NCBI RefSeq assembly: GCF_000772945.1
Contig: NZ_JPVN01000005.1
Location: 124,001 to 188,000, forward strand
Source of the DNA: Ureibacillus manganicus DSM 26584
GTDB taxonomy: Bacteria > Bacillota > Bacilli > Bacillales_A > Planococcaceae
Reading direction: 5' to 3'
Length of the DNA: 64,000 bases
Both the position numbers and the translations under genes were made by a program. The notes beneath the pieces are model-generated. The model was not told the origin of the DNA. It made no database searches and saw nothing but the letters and a program-made list of their open reading frames with translations. Shown piece after piece: positions 28,014-37,164 of this stretch. Within the stretch, counting starts at the first letter, position 1. Each line of letters begins with the position of its first letter.

Positions 28014-28819
28014 TTATTCACCGTCTTTTTAGTAGATCGTGATGTATTGTTTGTGTCCATCCATTGTTTAAGTTGTGCTAAAATTTTCTTTTCAAGCCTC
28101 GACACCTGTACTTGGGATATACCGAGCCTTTCTGCAATATCCGTCTGCGTCAAATCTAAGTAATAACGTAAGTAAATGATGGCCTGTTCACGTTTATCGA
28201 GCTTAGCCAGCACTTCTTTCAGCGGTACGTATTGGAAGGGTAATTCGGATTTTTCATCCTTCATTTGATCCATTAAAGTGATGGAGTCCCCTTCACTTTC
28301 AAATAGTTGTTCATGTAATGAAGCAGGATCGCGCATTGCATCGGTTGCAACGAGTACTTCATCCTTTGTTACTCCTAACATATCTGCTAATTCGGAAACG
28401 CTTGGTGGTTTTTCGTTTGTCTTCATAAATTCATCGGTCGCATGGCGAATTTTATAATTAAGCTCACGAATCGAACGACTGACTTTTACCATCCCATCAT
28501 CTCGTAAAAAACGCTGAATCTCCCCAATTATCATGGGGACAGCGTATGTTGAAAATTTCACATCGTAGGATAAATCAAACTTGTCAACCGATTTCATGAG
28601 CCCAATACACCCGATTTGAAACAAATCCTCAAGCTCAACTCCACGAGAAGCAAACCGCTGAACAATCGACCAAACGAGCCGTGTATTGCCTTCAATCATT
28701 TGCTTTCTTGCTTCAATATCACCAGCTTGTGCTAGAGCAATGAGCTCACGCATTTCCTCCTGTGTCAATAAAATGTTGGACGGCTGTTCGATTGTCCTCA
28801 TCCCCCTTACTTCTATCAA
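28010..28819 (-). CDS. sigF: Sporulation sigma factor F (SpoIIAC)
   Basis: First forespore-specific sigma factor, about 263-269 residues. Region 2 (NTRLVWSIVQRF, FQIGCIGLMKSVDKFDLSYDVKFSTYAVPMIIGEIQRFLRD), region 3 and region 4 (TQTDIAERLGISQVQVSRLEKKIL) are intact. It is held inactive by SpoIIAB until SpoIIAA is dephosphorylated. The start is unsettled: a TTG at 28819 without a ribosome site, or an ATG at 28801 that directly abuts AAGGGGG. Third gene of spoIIAA-AB-AC, now followed by spoVAF with ATGA overlap. Confidence 0.95.
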   Translation of the reverse strand: MIEVRGMRTIEQPSNILLTQEEMRELIALAQAGDIEARKQMIEGNTRLVWSIVQRFASRGVELEDLFQIGCIGLMKSVDKFDLSYDVKFSTYAVPMIIGEIQRFLRDDGMVKVSRSIRELNYKIRHATDEFMKTNEKPPSVSELADMLGVTKDEVLVATDAMRDPASLHEQLFESEGDSITLMDQMKDEKSELPFQYVPLKEVLAKLDKREQAIIYLRYYLDLTQTDIAERLGISQVQVSRLEKKILAQLKQWMDTNNTSRSTKKTVNK

Positions 28820-28846
28820 ATACGTCTAACGTATTCGCGTCCAATA

Positions 28847-29290
28847 TCATGAAATTTGTGGCATCTTTACAGAGAGAAATTTTTTTGAGAAAGTAACTAC
28901 TGTTCCAACACCAGGCTCAGATTCGACTTGTAAGTTATCTGCAAAGCTTTCCATAATAGTAAAGCCCATGCCAGAACGTTCCATTTCTGCCTTTGACGTA
29001 TACAACGGTTCCATTGCCTTCTGTAAATCAGAAATACCTTTTCCTTCATCCTTAACTGCAACCGAAATGACATCACCTTCACGTACAGCATGAACAGTAA
29101 CAACACCCTTACCATCTTCGTCATAGCCGTGAATGATTGCATTCGATACTGCCTCTGAAACAATCGTTTTAAATTCGGAAAGTTCATCAATGGTAGGATC
29201 TATCTGCGAAACAAAACTCGTTAATGCCATCCTCGCTAAACTTTCATTTTCACTTACAGCTAAGAATGAAAGCGTCATTTCGTTATCCAT
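28847..29290 (-). CDS. spoIIAB: Anti-sigma F factor SpoIIAB
   Basis: 147-residue GHKL-fold serine kinase and anti-sigma factor. N box in VSEAVSNAIIHGYD, G1 in VKDEGKGISD, G2 in SGMGFTIMESF. It binds SigF with ATP and phosphorylates SpoIIAA on Ser58. The GTG/ATG region follows GGGGGA; the gene overlaps spoIIAA by 8 bases, keeping their synthesis coupled. Confidence 0.96.
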   Translation of the reverse strand: MDNEMTLSFLAVSENESLARMALTSFVSQIDPTIDELSEFKTIVSEAVSNAIIHGYDEDGKGVVTVHAVREGDVISVAVKDEGKGISDLQKAMEPLYTSKAEMERSGMGFTIMESFADNLQVESEPGVGTVVTFSKKFLSVKMPQIS

Positions 29291-29636
29291 TCACAATCCC
29301 CCTTGCATGCATTATTGCGTCTTTTTCTTTTCCATCCATCATATAAGATGATAATCCCGAAAATTGGAAAATTTTCTTCATCGTATTCGATGGGTTTAAT
29401 ATGATTGTTTGTCCATTTACTGCACGCAGTTCTCTCATGCGCCCTAATATCAACCCTATCCCAGAACTATCCATAAAATTCAACTTTTCTAAATTCCAAA
29501 TAATCGTATTGAGACTACCTTGTAAAATAGTTCTAGAAATTTGGTCACGGATTTTTTCTGTTGCATGGTGATCTAGTTCACCAAATAAACGAATCACTGC
29601 GATTGTATTTGAGTGCATATTAATTTCATAATTCAT
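29283..29636 (-). CDS. spoIIAA: Anti-anti-sigma factor SpoIIAA
   Basis: STAS-domain protein of 117 residues, equal to B. subtilis SpoIIAA when started at the ATG at 29636; the N-terminus then aligns residue by residue up to GELDHH. The phosphorylation site is S58 in FMDSSGIG. A longer frame upstream would add 23 residues without family support. AGGAGG lies 12 bases before the ATG, longer than usual. First gene of the spoIIA operon. Confidence 0.95.
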   Translation of the reverse strand: MNYEINMHSNTIAVIRLFGELDHHATEKIRDQISRTILQGSLNTIIWNLEKLNFMDSSGIGLILGRMRELRAVNGQTIILNPSNTMKKIFQFSGLSSYMMDGKEKDAIMHARGIVNG

Positions 29637-29714
29637 GTATGGTATTCGCCTCCTCTTACATAAGGCTATTCCACATTGCACTCTTTTTTCCCTTCCGACT
29701 GACAATAGTAGAAG

Positions 29715-29744
29715 TAATTCGTTAAAAGTTGTCGTAATACGACA
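29715..29744 (-). promoter_or_regulatory. spoIIA upstream palindrome with Spo0A-box-like half-sites
   Basis: TGTCGTAATACGACA (29730-29744) is palindromic except for its central base; each half, TGTCGTA, differs by one base from the Spo0A box TGTCGAA. Minus-strand AACGAATTA (29723-29715) fits a sigma-H -10. The matching -35 is poor, so the promoter call is tentative. Confidence 0.4.
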
Positions 29745-29944
29745 TATAAACTTTTCTCTTCGACTATTTTAGCGGACTAAAAACTTCAAGTTGTTCTGTT
29801 TTTTTAACTCGAAGTTGCTATGTAAAATGGACAGTGTAATCAACCTCATTTATTGTTACTTATAGAAAATAGACACTTTTCTTAAATGAAGTTAAAAAGA
29901 CATAACCATCATTTAGTATGGATAAAAAGGAAAAATTTTAATCA

Positions 29945-29993
29945 AAAAAAAAACATCTTCCAAATTAGATTAACCAAATTTGAAAGATAGTTT
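29945..29993 (-). terminator. Terminator after the SulP gene
   Basis: Minus strand ATCTTTCAAATTTGG paired imperfectly with CTAATTTGGAAGAT, then a run of nine or more T. Confidence 0.75.
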
Positions 29994-30001
29994 TTTATTT
30001 A

Positions 30002-31726
30002 TTAACTTATTTTAGTACTTGATAATTCTACACATTCACGGAATGCGAAATGTTTACAACCAAGACAAACATTGCGATTGAGACACCCAATAGCTCGATT
30101 GATGGCATCCCCAGTATGATTATAGAAATTACCTTCTCCAATTTCCTTCGATAATCCGTTTTGATCTAAGATGGTTTTCAATCTGTCACTTACTCCGGTT
30201 ACAAGAATTATTCCACCTTGACCTTTAAAATCTCTAACAATATTACGGAAATATTCTTCGCCTGTAGTATCTATAAATGGCACTTTCCCCATTCGTAAAA
30301 TTAATACATTTGGTCTGTAGTTAATAGAAGACAATATAGATTGTTCAAAGGTTTGTGCGGCACCGAAAAATAACGGTCCTTCAATCGTATAAATACTAAC
30401 TTGAGGACAGTCATGTGTTGGTTTGACTACATGTGGTAGTACTTTGCCGTTTGGTTCTTCATGATCTGGCAGTACTTTTGTTACCACTAACATGTCGCTC
30501 ATTCGTTTTGCAAACAACACCACTGCGAGTAAAAGTCCAACAACTACGGCATTTGTTAAACTAGTAAATACAGTAAGTAAAAATGTGATTGCGAGAACGA
30601 GAGAATCACCTGATTTTAACTTCATAATATGTGCAAAATGTTTGCGTTCACTCATATTCCAAGCAACAATCATTAACACTGGAGCTAAACTTGCTAGTGG
30701 AATATGAACGGCAAATGGCGCAAAGACAAGTAGTGTTAATAGTACTACAACACCATGGATCACACCTGACATTGGTGAGACTGCACCAGATTTAATGTTC
30801 GTTGCAGTACGAGCTATTGCACCAGTTGCAGGAATCCCACCAAAGAAAGGTGTAACGATATTGGCAATCCCTTGACCAACTAATTCTTTATTGCTATTAT
30901 GTTTACTATTTGTCATCCCGTCTGCTACTACTGCGGATAACAGGGATTCAATACCCCCTAGCATCGCAATTACAAAGGCAGGTCCAAGTAACAAATAAAT
31001 CTTCTCTAATGTAATTTCAGGAATTTGGAATTCAGGTAGTGTACTTGGAATGGCACCATAAGTTGAACCAATTGTTGCAACTTGCCCACTAAAAAATAGC
31101 GCCGCGATAATTGATGAAACAACAATCCCAACTAATGCACCAGGAACTTTGGGTAAAATTTTAGGTGTTAACAATTGTACAGTTAAACAAATCAGTGCAA
31201 TGATTACACTATAAAAACTAATTGTGTTAAAATGCATTGCAATTTCCCGTATGTTATCTATGAAATATTCATGTGATTTCATACCTGTTAACCCAAAGAA
31301 ATTACCGATTTGTCCTGTAAAAATGATGACCGCAATACCCGCTGTAAAACCAATTGTTACTGGTCTAGGAATATATTTAATCAGTGCACCTAGTTTAAAA
31401 ATTCCCATTAGGACTAGCATGACACCGGCCATTAAACCAGCTATTAATAGATTCTCATAACCGTATGCAATGACTACCCCAAGCAAAATAGGAACAAATG
31501 CGCCAGTTGGTCCACCTATTTGATACTTTGACCCACCTAGTAAGGAAATTAAAATACCTGCAATAATAGCAGTGTAAATTCCGTATTCTGGCTTCACACC
31601 TGAAGCAATGGCAAATGACATGGCAAGTGGTATTGCTACTATTCCAACAATTGTCCCGGATAATAAATCCTTCTTAAACAAATTAAATGAATACCCTTCA
31701 AATCTCCCCGTCCAAAATTTCCCCAT
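30002..31726 (-). CDS. SulP/SLC26-family anion transporter with STAS domain
   Basis: 574-residue transporter. About twelve to fourteen transmembrane segments (roughly 20-410) with the SulP N-terminal signature DLLSGTIVGIVAIPLAMSFAIASGVKPEYGIYTAI, then a cytoplasmic STAS domain (about 440-540, IYTIEGPLFFGAAQ, VPFIDTTGEEYF). The C-terminus adds a cysteine cluster, C-x5-C-x2-C-x7-C in GCLNRNVCLGCKHFAFREC, not usual in the family to my knowledge. Substrate may be sulfate, bicarbonate or a dicarboxylate. The start at 31726 follows AAGGGA; an upstream frame adds a basic tail. Monocistronic with its own terminator. Confidence 0.9.
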   Translation of the reverse strand: MGKFWTGRFEGYSFNLFKKDLLSGTIVGIVAIPLAMSFAIASGVKPEYGIYTAIIAGILISLLGGSKYQIGGPTGAFVPILLGVVIAYGYENLLIAGLMAGVMLVLMGIFKLGALIKYIPRPVTIGFTAGIAVIIFTGQIGNFFGLTGMKSHEYFIDNIREIAMHFNTISFYSVIIALICLTVQLLTPKILPKVPGALVGIVVSSIIAALFFSGQVATIGSTYGAIPSTLPEFQIPEITLEKIYLLLGPAFVIAMLGGIESLLSAVVADGMTNSKHNSNKELVGQGIANIVTPFFGGIPATGAIARTATNIKSGAVSPMSGVIHGVVVLLTLLVFAPFAVHIPLASLAPVLMIVAWNMSERKHFAHIMKLKSGDSLVLAITFLLTVFTSLTNAVVVGLLLAVVLFAKRMSDMLVVTKVLPDHEEPNGKVLPHVVKPTHDCPQVSIYTIEGPLFFGAAQTFEQSILSSINYRPNVLILRMGKVPFIDTTGEEYFRNIVRDFKGQGGIILVTGVSDRLKTILDQNGLSKEIGEGNFYNHTGDAINRAIGCLNRNVCLGCKHFAFRECVELSSTKIS

Positions 31727-32180
31727 ATTATCCCTTCTTCTAGTAATATTTCGTTTTTCTCTCTTTTTTGTCACAAATTCACTCGTAACTGTTAAAAAAT
31801 ATGAAATTAACCTTATTCTAGCATATTTTTCTAGAATTAAAATAAAAAGTTAGTCGCATATAATAATTGTTATACGCTACTAACTGTAAAAGTCGTCTTT
31901 ATCGATCTCAATCTATTGGGGAGGATCTGTAGGCGATATTCATTTAAGTTATAGCTTAAACCACTTGTGACATGTACTCATGTGTGAATTATGCCTTTAA
32001 TTTTAGCACCATTTCTGTTATATAACAATAGTCCTAGAAATATTATTTTCTAGATCGATCCTGGAAGTATTTTATTATACTAATATTAATGGAGAAATAT
32101 ATGGGGAAGTGAGTGTGGAAATTAGAGGCTTTCGTCCAATGAGTTATGATACTTTTCTTGTTCAGAATTGATTCTTTTTG
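31727..32180. other. Intergenic region upstream of the SulP gene
   Basis: About 450 AT-rich bases between the SulP start and the palindrome array. No coding frame with a ribosome site and no recognised RNA family. It should hold the SulP promoter, but none was assigned. Confidence 0.4.
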
Positions 32181-33235
32181 GTACATTGAGTGCTGCTAAG
32201 TTTACCTTAATTGATCAGGATTAATCCTTTGGTAACATTAGACGCTTCTATGTTACTTATCACGTTCGGTATTGAGTCCTTTGGGCACATAGAACGTTTC
32301 TATGTTACTATTTTCAATCGAAATGAAGTCCTTCAGGCACATAGAACTTTCTATGATACTTTGCTCGTTCAGGATCGGGTCCTTTGGGCACATAGAATGC
32401 TTCTATGTTACTTTGCTCGTTCAGGATCGAGTCCTTTGGGCACATAGAACGCTTCTATGTTACTTTGCTCGTTCAGGATCGAGTCCTTTGGGCACATAGA
32501 ACGCTTCTATGTTACTTTCCTCAATCAGGATTATGTCCTTTGGGCACATAGAACGCTTTTATGTTACTTTGCTAGTTTAGGATTGAGTCCTTTGGGTACA
32601 TAGAACGCTTCTATGTTACTTTTTTCGTTCAGGATCGAGTCCCTTGGGCACATAGAACGCTTCTACGTTACTTTGCTCGTTCAGGATTGAGTCCTTTGGG
32701 CACATAGAATACTTCTATGTTACCTTTTCTCGATAACTAATTGCCTTTCGGGTACTGATAACCCTTCTCTGTTACCTTCTCACGAAAACTAATCGCCTTT
32801 CGGGCACTGATAACCCTTCTCTGTTACCTTTTCACGTAAACTAATCGCTTTCCGGGCACTGACACCCCTTCTCTGTTACCTTTTAACGAAAACTAATCGC
32901 CTTTCGGGCACTGACATCCCTTCTCTGTTACCTTTTCACGTAAACTAATGGCTTTCCGGGCACTGACATCCCTTCTCTGTTACCTTTTCTCGAAAACTAA
33001 TCGCTTTCCGGGCACTGACATCCCTTCTCTGTTACCTTTTAACGAAATCTAATTGCCTTTCGGGCACAGAAAGCCCTTCTCTGTTACCTTTGCACATAAT
33101 CCCATTGCCTTTCGGGCACTGAAAGCCCTTCTCTATTACCCTTGCACATAAACTAATCGCCTTTCGGGCACCGAAAGCCCTTCTCTGCTACCCTATCACG
33201 AAAACCAACCGCCTTCCGGGCACTGAGAAATCCAC
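32180..33235. repeat. Tandem array, 52-bp period, two sub-families (A then B)
   Basis: About 21 units. Sub-family A (32180-32725, about 11 units) is GTCCTTTGGGCACATAGAACGC then TTCTATGTTAC; its hairpin is ACATAGAA-CGC-TTCTATGT. Sub-family B (32725-33235, about 10 units) is CGCCTTTCGGGCACTGA followed by NNCCCTTCTCTGTTACC. The period stays 52 through the change and both keep GGGCAC and TCTNTGTTAC, so B derives from A or the reverse. Lies downstream of pdp. Open frames inside are artefacts. Confidence 0.92.
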
Positions 33236-33299
33236 TTAGATAAAAACCGCCTATCGAGAAAAGTAATACAACAATCAAACCAATATTGACTCCATAATA

Positions 33300-33337
33300 A
33301 AGAAAGGAGATTATCTAATTTACGTTAGATAATCTCC
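33300..33337 (-). terminator. Terminator after pdp
   Basis: Minus strand GGAGATTATCTAA, loop, TTAGATAATCTCC then TTTCTTT. Confidence 0.85.
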
Positions 33338-33344
33338 AAGCTAT

Positions 33345-34649
33345 TTACTCTGTAATTACTTTTTTAATTAATTCGGGTGCTTCAACCTTATCAGCAGAAA
33401 TAATGATATGTGCATAAAGTTTTTGAATGACCTTTTCTATATCAAGATCATTTGTATGAATTGTCACAAGAGTATCGCCGATTGCAACTGCATCCCCAAC
33501 CTTTTTCTGTAATACAAGACCAACAGAAAGATCTATCGTTGACTCTTTCGTTGCACGGCCGGCACCAAGTAACATTGCGGCGATTCCGATGTCATCGGCC
33601 TCCATTTTACTGATGTACCCAGTTTCTTTAGCAGCGACATCGATTTTATATTTTGCTTGAGGTAAAAGCGATGGATCATCTACAACAGATGGGTCTCCAC
33701 CTTGTGCAGCAATAAATTTTTTGAAAATTTCTAGTGCTTCACCACTTTGAACTACACCCTCGAGCATTGTTCGAGCTTCTTCAATTGTTACAGCCTTGCC
33801 GCCTACTACGACCATTTGAGAGCCTAATGTATAACAAAGCTCCTGTAAATCTTCAGGTCCTTCACCTTTTAATGTATCAATCGCCTCTTTCACTTCAAGG
33901 GCATTCCCAATGGCATATCCTAATGGCTGGCTCATATCTGAAATAATTGCCATCGTTTTACGACCTACATTATTCCCGATTTTCACCATCGCATGAGCGA
34001 GTGCTTCCGATTCTTCAATCGTCTTCATAAATGCTCCGTCACCTGTTTTTACATCAAGTACTATGGCATCTGCACCTGCTGCAATTTTCTTCGACATAAT
34101 GGAACTAGCGATTAACGGGATGCTTGGAACTGTTCCTGTCACATCGCGTAGAGCATACAATTTTTTATCGGCTGGAGTTAAGTTGCCACTTTGACCGATA
34201 ACTGCCATTTTTATATCATTTACTTGCTTAACAAATTGATCATTTGATAACTCCACATGGAATCCTTCAATGGCTTCCAGCTTATCAATCGTTCCGCCAG
34301 TATGGCCAAGCCCGCGACCGCTCATTTTTGCAACCGGTACTCCACAAGCTGCTACCATTGCTGCTAAAGATAATGTTGTCGTGTCGCCAACACCACCAGT
34401 TGAATGCTTATCGACTTTCACACCTTCAATTTGGGATAAGTCGATTTTGTCTCCTGACTCCACCATTGCCATAGTTAAGTCAGCTCTTTCACGTTCTGTC
34501 ATATCTTTAAAATAAATGGCCATCATAAGCGCACTTACTTGATAATCTGGAATATCACCTTTTGTATAACCATTTACAAAAAAGCGAATTTCCTCATTCG
34601 TAAGTTCTTCACCATTTCGTTTTTTTTCGATAATATCAACCATTCTCAT
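33345..34649 (-). CDS. pdp: Pyrimidine-nucleoside phosphorylase
   Basis: Phosphorolysis of uridine, thymidine and deoxyuridine to base and (deoxy)ribose 1-phosphate. 434 residues. The thymidine-phosphorylase signature is complete: [16 protein letters not shown] (phosphate loop), [13 protein letters not shown], and [23 protein letters not shown]. Start at 34649. It lies 48 bases downstream of deoB, so the product ribose 1-phosphate can be converted at once to the 5-phosphate. In B. subtilis the gene at this place after drm is the purine enzyme punA. Confidence 0.97.
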   Translation of the reverse strand: MRMVDIIEKKRNGEELTNEEIRFFVNGYTKGDIPDYQVSALMMAIYFKDMTERERADLTMAMVESGDKIDLSQIEGVKVDKHSTGGVGDTTTLSLAAMVAACGVPVAKMSGRGLGHTGGTIDKLEAIEGFHVELSNDQFVKQVNDIKMAVIGQSGNLTPADKKLYALRDVTGTVPSIPLIASSIMSKKIAAGADAIVLDVKTGDGAFMKTIEESEALAHAMVKIGNNVGRKTMAIISDMSQPLGYAIGNALEVKEAIDTLKGEGPEDLQELCYTLGSQMVVVGGKAVTIEEARTMLEGVVQSGEALEIFKKFIAAQGGDPSVVDDPSLLPQAKYKIDVAAKETGYISKMEADDIGIAAMLLGAGRATKESTIDLSVGLVLQKKVGDAVAIGDTLVTIHTNDLDIEKVIQKLYAHIIISADKVEAPELIKKVITE

Positions 34650-34697
34650 ATTGAGCGGCCTCCTTCTTGCCTTGGTTTATTATTCACAAAATCTTTT

Positions 34698-35876
34698 TTA
34701 TTTAAGTTCTGCTAAGAAACTCGTGCCAAATGGAGGTGCACTTACACTAAAGTTTTCCGAAATTGTTGCTGCAATATCTGCAAAGGTATTGCGCAGTGGT
34801 AATTCATTTCCTTTAGCGAATCTTGGTGAGTAAACAAGTAAAGGAACATACTCACGTGTATGGTCTGTTCCAGGGAATGTTGGGTCATTTCCATGGTCTG
34901 CTGTGATAATCAATAAATCATCTTCAGCTAATTCAGATAACACTTCTGGTAAACGACGGTCAAATTCTTCTAACGCTTTACCGTAGCCAATTGGATCGCG
35001 GCGATGACCGTAATTTGCATCGAAATCAACTAAATTTAAAAAGCTAATACCATGGAAATCACGTTTTACAACTTCAACAAGCTGATCCATTCCGTCAGTA
35101 TTATTTTGAGTGCGAATTGATTCAGTAACACCCTCATTATTGTAAATGTCCGAAATTTTTCCAATAGCGATAACATCTAGCCCTGCATCATTTAGCTCGT
35201 TCATTGTTGTACGACCAAATGGTTTCAATGCATAATCATGTCTATTAGAAGTTCGTGAAAAATTACCTGGCGTTCCGATAAACGGACGCGCAATTACACG
35301 GCCAACTAAAAACTCAGGCTGCAATGTAATTTCACGTGCAATTTCACAAATTTTATAAAGTTCATCTAACGGAACAATATCTTCGTGTGCTGCAATTTGT
35401 AGAACTGGATCTGCAGATGTGTAAACGATAATTGCACCCGTCTCCATATGCTCTTTCCCTAATTCATCAAGAATCGCTGTTCCACTTGCTGGCTTATTTC
35501 CAATTACTTTGCGACCTGTTTTAGCTTCTAATTGTTCGATTAGTTCAGCAGGGAATCCTTCAGGATATACTTTAAATGGTGTGTCAATATTTAACCCCAT
35601 AATTTCCCAATGTCCTGTCATCGTGTCTTTACCTACTGAAGCTTCTTGCATTTTGCCATAGTATGCTTTAGCAGTATCAACTTTGTTTATCCCTTTAATT
35701 TCACGAATGTTAGAAAGACCAAATGACTCAAGGTTTGGCATTGTTAGCCCGTTCATTTCCTCTGCAATATGTCCTAAAGTATCTGCTCCTATATCACCAA
35801 AGTTAGCAGCATCAGGCGCTTCTCCAATACCGACTGAATCCATAACCACTAGATGTATTTTTTTAAACTTGTTCAT
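34698..35876 (-). CDS. deoB: Phosphopentomutase
   Basis: Manganese-dependent alkaline phosphatase-superfamily mutase interconverting (deoxy)ribose 1- and 5-phosphate. 392 residues. Metal and phospho-threonine motif [13 protein letters not shown] and GADTLGH at the N-terminus, [12 protein letters not shown] (catalytic Thr), and C-terminal [17 protein letters not shown] with metal-binding Asp/His. AGGAGG precedes the ATG. Operon deoB-pdp for nucleoside salvage. Also called drm in B. subtilis, where it also follows xerD. Confidence 0.97.
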   Translation of the reverse strand: MNKFKKIHLVVMDSVGIGEAPDAANFGDIGADTLGHIAEEMNGLTMPNLESFGLSNIREIKGINKVDTAKAYYGKMQEASVGKDTMTGHWEIMGLNIDTPFKVYPEGFPAELIEQLEAKTGRKVIGNKPASGTAILDELGKEHMETGAIIVYTSADPVLQIAAHEDIVPLDELYKICEIAREITLQPEFLVGRVIARPFIGTPGNFSRTSNRHDYALKPFGRTTMNELNDAGLDVIAIGKISDIYNNEGVTESIRTQNNTDGMDQLVEVVKRDFHGISFLNLVDFDANYGHRRDPIGYGKALEEFDRRLPEVLSELAEDDLLIITADHGNDPTFPGTDHTREYVPLLVYSPRFAKGNELPLRNTFADIAATISENFSVSAPPFGTSFLAELK

Positions 35877-35982
35877 ATTTTGTTCCTCCTACGATGTTAA
35901 CTTTACCTGTTTACAACTCACTCGGGAAATTATACCGATAAAATTTTAAAAAATCCCGAAATAACACTTCGAACCTATAAAT

Positions 35983-36891
35983 TTAAGCTCTCGGATGGAA
36001 TTGTTTGTATACTTCCGATAGTCTTGTTTTGCTAATATGTGTGTAAATTTGGGTTGTCGAAATATCGGCATGACCTAGCATCTCTTGAACTGCTCTTAAA
36101 TCTGCGCCATTTTCTATTAAATGGGTTGCAAAGCTATGCCTTAAAGTATGGGGCGTAATTTCCTTTTTTATATTCGCTTTTTGTGCATGTTCTTTTAGAA
36201 GTTTCCAGCACCCTTGTCTTGTTAAGCGTTTCCCTCTTTGGTTAATAAAAAACGCATCAGTTTTCGGATATTTACCTTGCAGCTGATCTCGCGCAATTTG
36301 TAAATAAGAATCAATTGCTTTAAGCGCACTTTTTCCTAGCGGGACAATTCGCTCCTTCCCACCCTTACCGAACACACGTACAAAACCCATTGTGATGTGG
36401 ACATCATTTAAATCTAACCCAATACATTCGCTAATGCGCATTCCTGATGCATAGAGCAACTCTAACATGGCAACGTCACGAATCCCTTGAGGTTTTCTTC
36501 GATCAGGTGCGGCAATTAGAGCATCAATTTCCTCAATTGTTAAAACCCTTGGGAGCTTTTGATCGATTTGTGGCATGTCTAGATGAATCGTTGGATCTGA
36601 ATCCGTCACCTTCTCACGCAGTAAAAACTGGTGAAATGACCTTATCGCCGATATATGCCGCGCAATAGATCTAGCCGCAATACCATTAGTCCGTAGATCT
36701 TCCAAATGTAGCAGTATGTTTGAACGGGAGACTTCCGATAAATTCTCAATCTCTTGTACTTTATGTAAATGCTCAATATAACTTTCTAAATCTCTTCGGT
36801 AAGAGGCTAATGTATTTTTTGAAAGCTGCCTTTCTACTTGTAAAAAATGAATATAATCTAACAGTGCATCCTTTGAATGTTTCACCTTCAT
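35983..36891 (-). CDS. xerD: Tyrosine recombinase XerD
   Basis: Chromosome dimer resolution recombinase (RipX in B. subtilis), about 302 residues. N-terminal SAM-like DNA-binding domain (about 5-90), then the catalytic domain with the RKHRHY set visible: Arg in ASGMRISE, Lys in GKGGKERIVPLG, His/Arg in HTLRHSFATHL, His in LGHADISTT and nucleophile Tyr in QIYTHI. The ATG at 36891 is chosen; a GTG lies one codon upstream. It acts with XerC/CodV at dif. Order xerD-deoB matches B. subtilis. Confidence 0.95.
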   Translation of the reverse strand: MKVKHSKDALLDYIHFLQVERQLSKNTLASYRRDLESYIEHLHKVQEIENLSEVSRSNILLHLEDLRTNGIAARSIARHISAIRSFHQFLLREKVTDSDPTIHLDMPQIDQKLPRVLTIEEIDALIAAPDRRKPQGIRDVAMLELLYASGMRISECIGLDLNDVHITMGFVRVFGKGGKERIVPLGKSALKAIDSYLQIARDQLQGKYPKTDAFFINQRGKRLTRQGCWKLLKEHAQKANIKKEITPHTLRHSFATHLIENGADLRAVQEMLGHADISTTQIYTHISKTRLSEVYKQFHPRA

Positions 36892-37109
36892 CACCTAACC
36901 TTCTTACGTTTTATGATAGTTTTTTTCTGGCAGGTGTACAAGATTTATCCCTTGATTTTGCAAAAAGTCTTAAAGTTTCCTATCTATATTTAAACACTGT
37001 CTATTATACTCAGTAGTTTGTCTATTAATTTAGCATTTGCGTCAATTATCATATACGTTTTGTCTGTTATTTATATCAAAATCTAATAAACCCGATTTAT
37101 TTTTCCAAA

Positions 37110-37145
37110 AGAAAAAGCACAATCCCCGAAAGGATTGCACTTTTT
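37110..37145 (-). terminator. Terminator after the zinc-ribbon membrane gene
   Basis: Minus strand AAGTGCAATCC-TTTCGG-GGATTGTGCTT followed by TTTC; nearly symmetric, could also act on the other strand. Confidence 0.85.
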
Positions 37146-37164
37146 ACACACAGAATGCCCTATT

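Noticed and set aside
32211-32499. Open frames with GHIERFYV repeats
   Set aside because: Lie in the 52-bp array; no ribosome site; frames shift with the period.
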